Source: SKLM01 sp964514285 (GTDB taxonomy: Bacteria; Chloroflexota; Anaerolineae; B4-G1). From it: a DNA stretch of 64,000 bases. The notes under the pieces are model-generated. The model saw nothing but the letters and a program-made list of their open reading frames with translations, searched no databases and was not told where the DNA came from. The stretch is from the NCBI GenBank assembly GCA_964514285.1, contig CAZEQC010000004.1, positions 49,595 to 113,594 on the forward strand, written 5' to 3'. A program made the translations under genes and the position numbers. Positions 60,757 to 64,000 of the stretch are shown in pieces (the stretch's first letter is position 1; each line of letters starts with the position of its first letter).

Positions 60757-61262
60757 TCGCTCTCACATACTCCCTCAGTCCGCAACTGCTCGATCTCGGC
60801 CCGCAGATCAGCGATCTCCTCCTCCAGAGCTTTAACCCTCGACGGAGTCATATCATCGTCCAAGTCCCTAACCAAGGCGGTCAGTGTTCGGACAACGTGC
60901 TCATTGAAATCAGTCTGAGTGGCGGCCAGATTATTGACGTAATAGATAACGAGGCGATGCAACATCGACCGGACACGCTGCACCAGGGGAGCGATAAGGG
61001 GCACCGGAGATCCGCTGAGCATAAGGCCAACGCCGATCTTGTCGTAGATGGCGTGCATTCTATTCAACTCTCGATAGACCTGCTCGTCAAACCTAGAACT
61101 GCCATTGGAGACGCAGGATTGATCAAATGGAACACCAGAATCTTTCCATTCCGCTTCAGCCTCAGCACGACGTCTTCGGATATCTCTTCGAATTCGACGC
61201 ATGATGATCTCCGCGTCGATCCTGGTCCCACCGGCTCCGGGACCCTGGTCTAGATCATCCAT
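60753..61262 (-). CDS. Hypothetical coiled-coil protein coupled to a glycosyltransferase
   Basis: The 169-residue protein is mostly helical. It has a basic N-terminal helix (DAEIIMRRIRRDIRRRRAEA), a central region with NRMHAIYDKIGVGLMLSGSP and LVQRVRSMLHRLVIYYVNNL, and a C-terminal coiled coil (KALEEEIADLRAEIEQLRTE). No enzyme motif is seen. Similar short helical proteins often precede glycosyltransferases and methyltransferases in O-antigen-like clusters, perhaps as scaffolds. Its stop overlaps the start of the following glycosyltransferase. Confidence 0.75.
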   Translation of the reverse strand: MDDLDQGPGAGGTRIDAEIIMRRIRRDIRRRRAEAEAEWKDSGVPFDQSCVSNGSSRFDEQVYRELNRMHAIYDKIGVGLMLSGSPVPLIAPLVQRVRSMLHRLVIYYVNNLAATQTDFNEHVVRTLTALVRDLDDDMTPSRVKALEEEIADLRAEIEQLRTEGVCESE

Positions 61263-61393
61263 TGTGGTCTCCTGGGGAGTATCTTACCACTGCATGCTCT
61301 ACCTCCCCCTACACGTCGGCCGCTATCGTGATCCCCTATCCACAGGCCCTCGGCCGTAATCGGTACGCGATTGTGGGCCAACGGGGTCATATC

Positions 61394-64000
61394 TCAGTCG
61401 CTGACGACACTGATCTTACCGAGGGAAAAATGAGTGCGTTTCCCATCGGCACCTGATTCGCGTAGGACCAGCCGCTCACCTGTGATCCAATCGTACCAGC
61501 CTACTCGAAGGGTATACAAACCTGACGTCGCATCATTCCAGATTGGGATCTCATACCGATCCGTCACAATCTCACCTTTCCCTAGCCAGTCGGTGGGATA
61601 GGTTCCCCCCACCGGGTAATTGTCCAGTTGTCCACCGAGTTTCCCTTCATCATCGACGATATGTGTGAAGACGGTGTAGTTATGCTCTATAGGCTTGAGA
61701 GTTTCCCAGTACAGAGTCAACCCTACATGCCCGCCAGGATGGACCCGAGTCTGATCCAGCTCGTATCCCACGAGACGGAAGTGATCTCCAAACTGAGCTC
61801 GTACTTGCTGCTTACCGTATTCTTCTTCATCTGACACCCACTTCATCCGGCTGAATAGAGCACTCAGACATCTCTGATCGCGAGCATTAGGCTCCGTCTC
61901 CGCCGGACGGGAGCAAGATTCGGTCTCAAAAATCAGCTCGTTCAATCCGGATTCGACAGTGAGAGGAGGGGTCACGAAACGTCTGGTCGCATCCACCGTC
62001 GTGGTATACACAGCCTCATCGTTCATCACCAAGGTCAGGTGACGCGGTTGGGAGTAGGCTTTGCCAGTGAACTCAAGACGATAGGACTCTTTGGCCATAG
62101 AATAGATGTTAATACGCCCCTCTTGATCCATCCAGCGTCGCGGCTGATTCCCCTCAACCTCATGCCATCCATCACCAATGGCTGTCAAGGGCTTTCCCCA
62201 TCCGCCATCGCCGTCTGGAATGTGAAAGACAATTATCCACCGATCTTCATACACGGGACTGCCAAGCCAGGATTGAAAGTATGCCCGTTCCTTTTCGACG
62301 AGATTTGGCTTCCGCTGATCCCAAGGATTGAGGTTTGCAGGATTGTACTTGTGCACTATCAAGTACTTGAAACCCATACCCGACAGCGAGTTGATTCTCT
62401 CCTCAGCCGTCCGGTCTATCGAGAAGATGTCTGGCCGAGCGAGCGAATCAGGGGTCACCAACGCATCAAGTAGGAGAAGGTTCTTCTTACCCGCTGGCGG
62501 TAGACGCCACACCTTGCCGCCGGCAATCGGTCGATGATGCGTGGTTTGGTAGAACATAGGGCGCTTGAATTCGTGGAATGTCGTAGGATGATAAAGATTC
62601 AGAGGATAGTCGAATAAGGCAAACTCACCATTCTCATCCCGGACCTTCTCGTAGAAGCTTGGCGTCACAGCCTCAGTTGTCGGATAAGGAAACACAACAC
62701 AGTATTCAAAGAGGATTAGTGCTGCCACAATAACTGTCCCCGACCAAGCAGCCCAGGGCTTACGTTTCCTTAGCCAAGCCAAGAGCTGGAGCATGCCCAA
62801 GCTGACTAACACAGCCAAAGCCAGCGCAGTGCCTTCGGTGATGCGCGCAGGCGTACGCCCTAGCCGGAAGAGCGGGAGAGCGTAAAAGAGAAGGTACGGA
62901 AGAGATAAGTACACTGATCGTCCATCGACATCGATAGACAGTGGCCTGGTCCCCCATTTTAGGACTGGGCCGAGTGCCAGGAGAGCTGTGAGGAGGGAAA
63001 AGCCTAGCCAAAGTTTAGCCTGCAGCCCCCTCCTGCGTACTGCCACTATCGACAGAATAAGAGGGATCAAACCTACGTAGGCCAGATTCTCAACGGAATT
63101 GCCAAGAAAGCCTTTGATCAGTGGCTCCCCACCTACTGCCCGCACCACCGGATGCCAGGGAGATGGGACAACAAAGCTCAACGGATTTGCGGAAAAAGAT
63201 ATGACGCCAGGCTCTTTCATGTATCCGGTTCCGCTCGCCGATTGCGCAAAGAGAAAAGGTCCGAAGAACGGTAGCACAAGAGCCGCAGCGATGAGAATCA
63301 TCAGTCCAGCCATCTTGAGAGTACGAGCAGACAGGAACTGATGCCGCTGGCTGACAAATAGGAACAGCATCCAGTAAACTGTGAAGGGAAGGACAAAATA
63401 GACCGTATGGACGAAGTTCACCAATGAAGAAAGCCCCAACAAGAAGCCAGCTGAAATCACGTGGCGTCTCGAAGGGGTGCGGATCATTTTCACAACAGCT
63501 AAGGCATACAAGGGAAAAAGATATGTGATGATCTGGGCCAAGTGCCCCAATCCATGCATAGAGCGAGTAGGTGCGAAGCCAAAGACGATCCCTCCCACAA
63601 ACGCCGCAAACCGATTCCCAGTAACCTCGTAACATAGCAAGTAAGTTGTGAACGCTGTGAGAACGAAACTGAGCAAGAAAGTCACATTATATACCACAAC
63701 AGGCTTGAACAGCACCGTCAGAGGTAGAGCAGAAAACTGTACTAACGGGGTGACAGAAAGAATAGGTAAGCGAGCACCCAGGGGATGATAGAAGTAGGAT
63801 AAGTCGGCCAAGCTAGTTCCCAGGTCAAGCATGGCCTTCTTGGCCCACCAGAGAGACCAAAGATGTGCCAACGCATCGAGCGGATGCCCAGCTACGTGGG
63901 AAGATAGGCGGAATCCAACCGGAAAGGTAAACACCAGAGTAATAGCCGCGTAGAGAGCCAATATCTCGAACTCTGGCAGATGACTCGTGACTTTACACCG
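61394..64000 (-). CDS. Large multi-pass membrane protein, GT-C/YfhO-like, cut by the right edge
   Basis: At least 868 residues; the frame stays open to the last base, so the start is outside the window. The first half has about ten membrane segments, opening with AITLVFTFPVGFRLSSHVAG and a first loop HPLDALAHLWSLWWAKKAML with an Asp. This recalls GT-C polyprenyl-phosphate-sugar transferases and YfhO-like proteins. The second half is soluble and outside the membrane, with a beta-sandwich-like C terminus (GLTLYWETLKPIEHNYTVFT and SGLYTLRVGWYDWITGERLV). It probably acts in glycosylation of exported material with the neighbouring glycosyltransferases. The class is inferred from the overall shape, not from a firm motif. 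Confidence 0.7.
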   Translation of the reverse strand, partial: RCKVTSHLPEFEILALYAAITLVFTFPVGFRLSSHVAGHPLDALAHLWSLWWAKKAMLDLGTSLADLSYFYHPLGARLPILSVTPLVQFSALPLTVLFKPVVVYNVTFLLSFVLTAFTTYLLCYEVTGNRFAAFVGGIVFGFAPTRSMHGLGHLAQIITYLFPLYALAVVKMIRTPSRRHVISAGFLLGLSSLVNFVHTVYFVLPFTVYWMLFLFVSQRHQFLSARTLKMAGLMILIAAALVLPFFGPFLFAQSASGTGYMKEPGVISFSANPLSFVVPSPWHPVVRAVGGEPLIKGFLGNSVENLAYVGLIPLILSIVAVRRRGLQAKLWLGFSLLTALLALGPVLKWGTRPLSIDVDGRSVYLSLPYLLFYALPLFRLGRTPARITEGTALALAVLVSLGMLQLLAWLRKRKPWAAWSGTVIVAALILFEYCVVFPYPTTEAVTPSFYEKVRDENGEFALFDYPLNLYHPTTFHEFKRPMFYQTTHHRPIAGGKVWRLPPAGKKNLLLLDALVTPDSLARPDIFSIDRTAEERINSLSGMGFKYLIVHKYNPANLNPWDQRKPNLVEKERAYFQSWLGSPVYEDRWIIVFHIPDGDGGWGKPLTAIGDGWHEVEGNQPRRWMDQEGRINIYSMAKESYRLEFTGKAYSQPRHLTLVMNDEAVYTTTVDATRRFVTPPLTVESGLNELIFETESCSRPAETEPNARDQRCLSALFSRMKWVSDEEEYGKQQVRAQFGDHFRLVGYELDQTRVHPGGHVGLTLYWETLKPIEHNYTVFTHIVDDEGKLGGQLDNYPVGGTYPTDWLGKGEIVTDRYEIPIWNDATSGLYTLRVGWYDWITGERLVLRESGADGKRTHFSLGKISVVSD

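Overview
The window looks like a draft-genome scaffold from a moderately GC-rich bacterium, most likely a member of the Chloroflexota. The pointers are mixed: a GroEL with a Gly/Met-rich tail under a CIRCE operator, a CarD regulator, a roadblock/LC7 protein beside pyrG, a T-box leader in the leuS operon, sigma-A type TTGACA/TATAAT promoters, and frequent GTG and TTG starts. The phylum is an inference from gene content. A run of 100 N at 22660-22759 shows that the sequence is scaffolded. Both edges cut genes: a PPK2 on the left and a large membrane protein on the right.

Layout. 1-2787: a polyphosphate module, PPK2 plus a CYTH-HTH-HD-CHAD fusion. 3300-8444: a minus-strand group with a PfkB sugar kinase, a sucrose-phosphate-synthase-like GT4 enzyme, a GalT-like nucleotidyltransferase and an 8-oxoguanine-deaminase-like amidohydrolase. 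8782-14524: plus-strand MmgE/PrpD, zinc alcohol dehydrogenase, Nudix hydrolase, MoxR ATPase and DUF58 protein, facing a DnaQ-DinG exonuclease-helicase. 17860-22538: roadblock protein, pyrG behind a terminator-like hairpin, rpsF-ssb-rpsR, and a membrane-anchored parvulin. 22802-28612: rel, with a 21-bp repeat copied from its last codons, divergent from rsmD; then groS-groL and carD. 29284-32062: a minus-strand RNA-centred operon of DksA/TraR-like protein, S21, a four-domain S1 protein, a zinc-ribbon/cold-shock fusion, an unknown protein and a cold-shock protein. 32514-35535: uvrC, a methyltransferase and tRNA-Asn. 35600-41715: a GH-A-type glycoside hydrolase, a heterodimeric ABC exporter, a YaeQ-like protein and a transaldolase. 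41981-45314: yebC, ruvC, ruvA and a membrane-anchored HExxH protein. 45357-51072: two WSPDG beta-propeller proteins and an MFS transporter. 51251-56173: two tRNA-Ala genes, a leucine T-box, a thioesterase, an MBL hydrolase and leuS. 56321-64000: a UPF0316 membrane protein, tRNA-Arg and a minus-strand surface-glycan cluster.

Most of the window is housekeeping: translation, nucleotide synthesis, repair, chaperones and the stringent response. The less ordinary parts are the polyphosphate fusion protein with an altered HD motif, the sucrose-type gene group, the S1/S21/cold-shock operon, the tRNA-Ala/T-box/leuS arrangement with an enlarged LeuRS editing domain, the HExxH protein, and the repeat at the end of rel. 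At that repeat, the 55 bases on each side of the N run are identical. I saw no prophage, insertion sequence, CRISPR array or convincing defence system. No single locus here can be called a new system from sequence alone.
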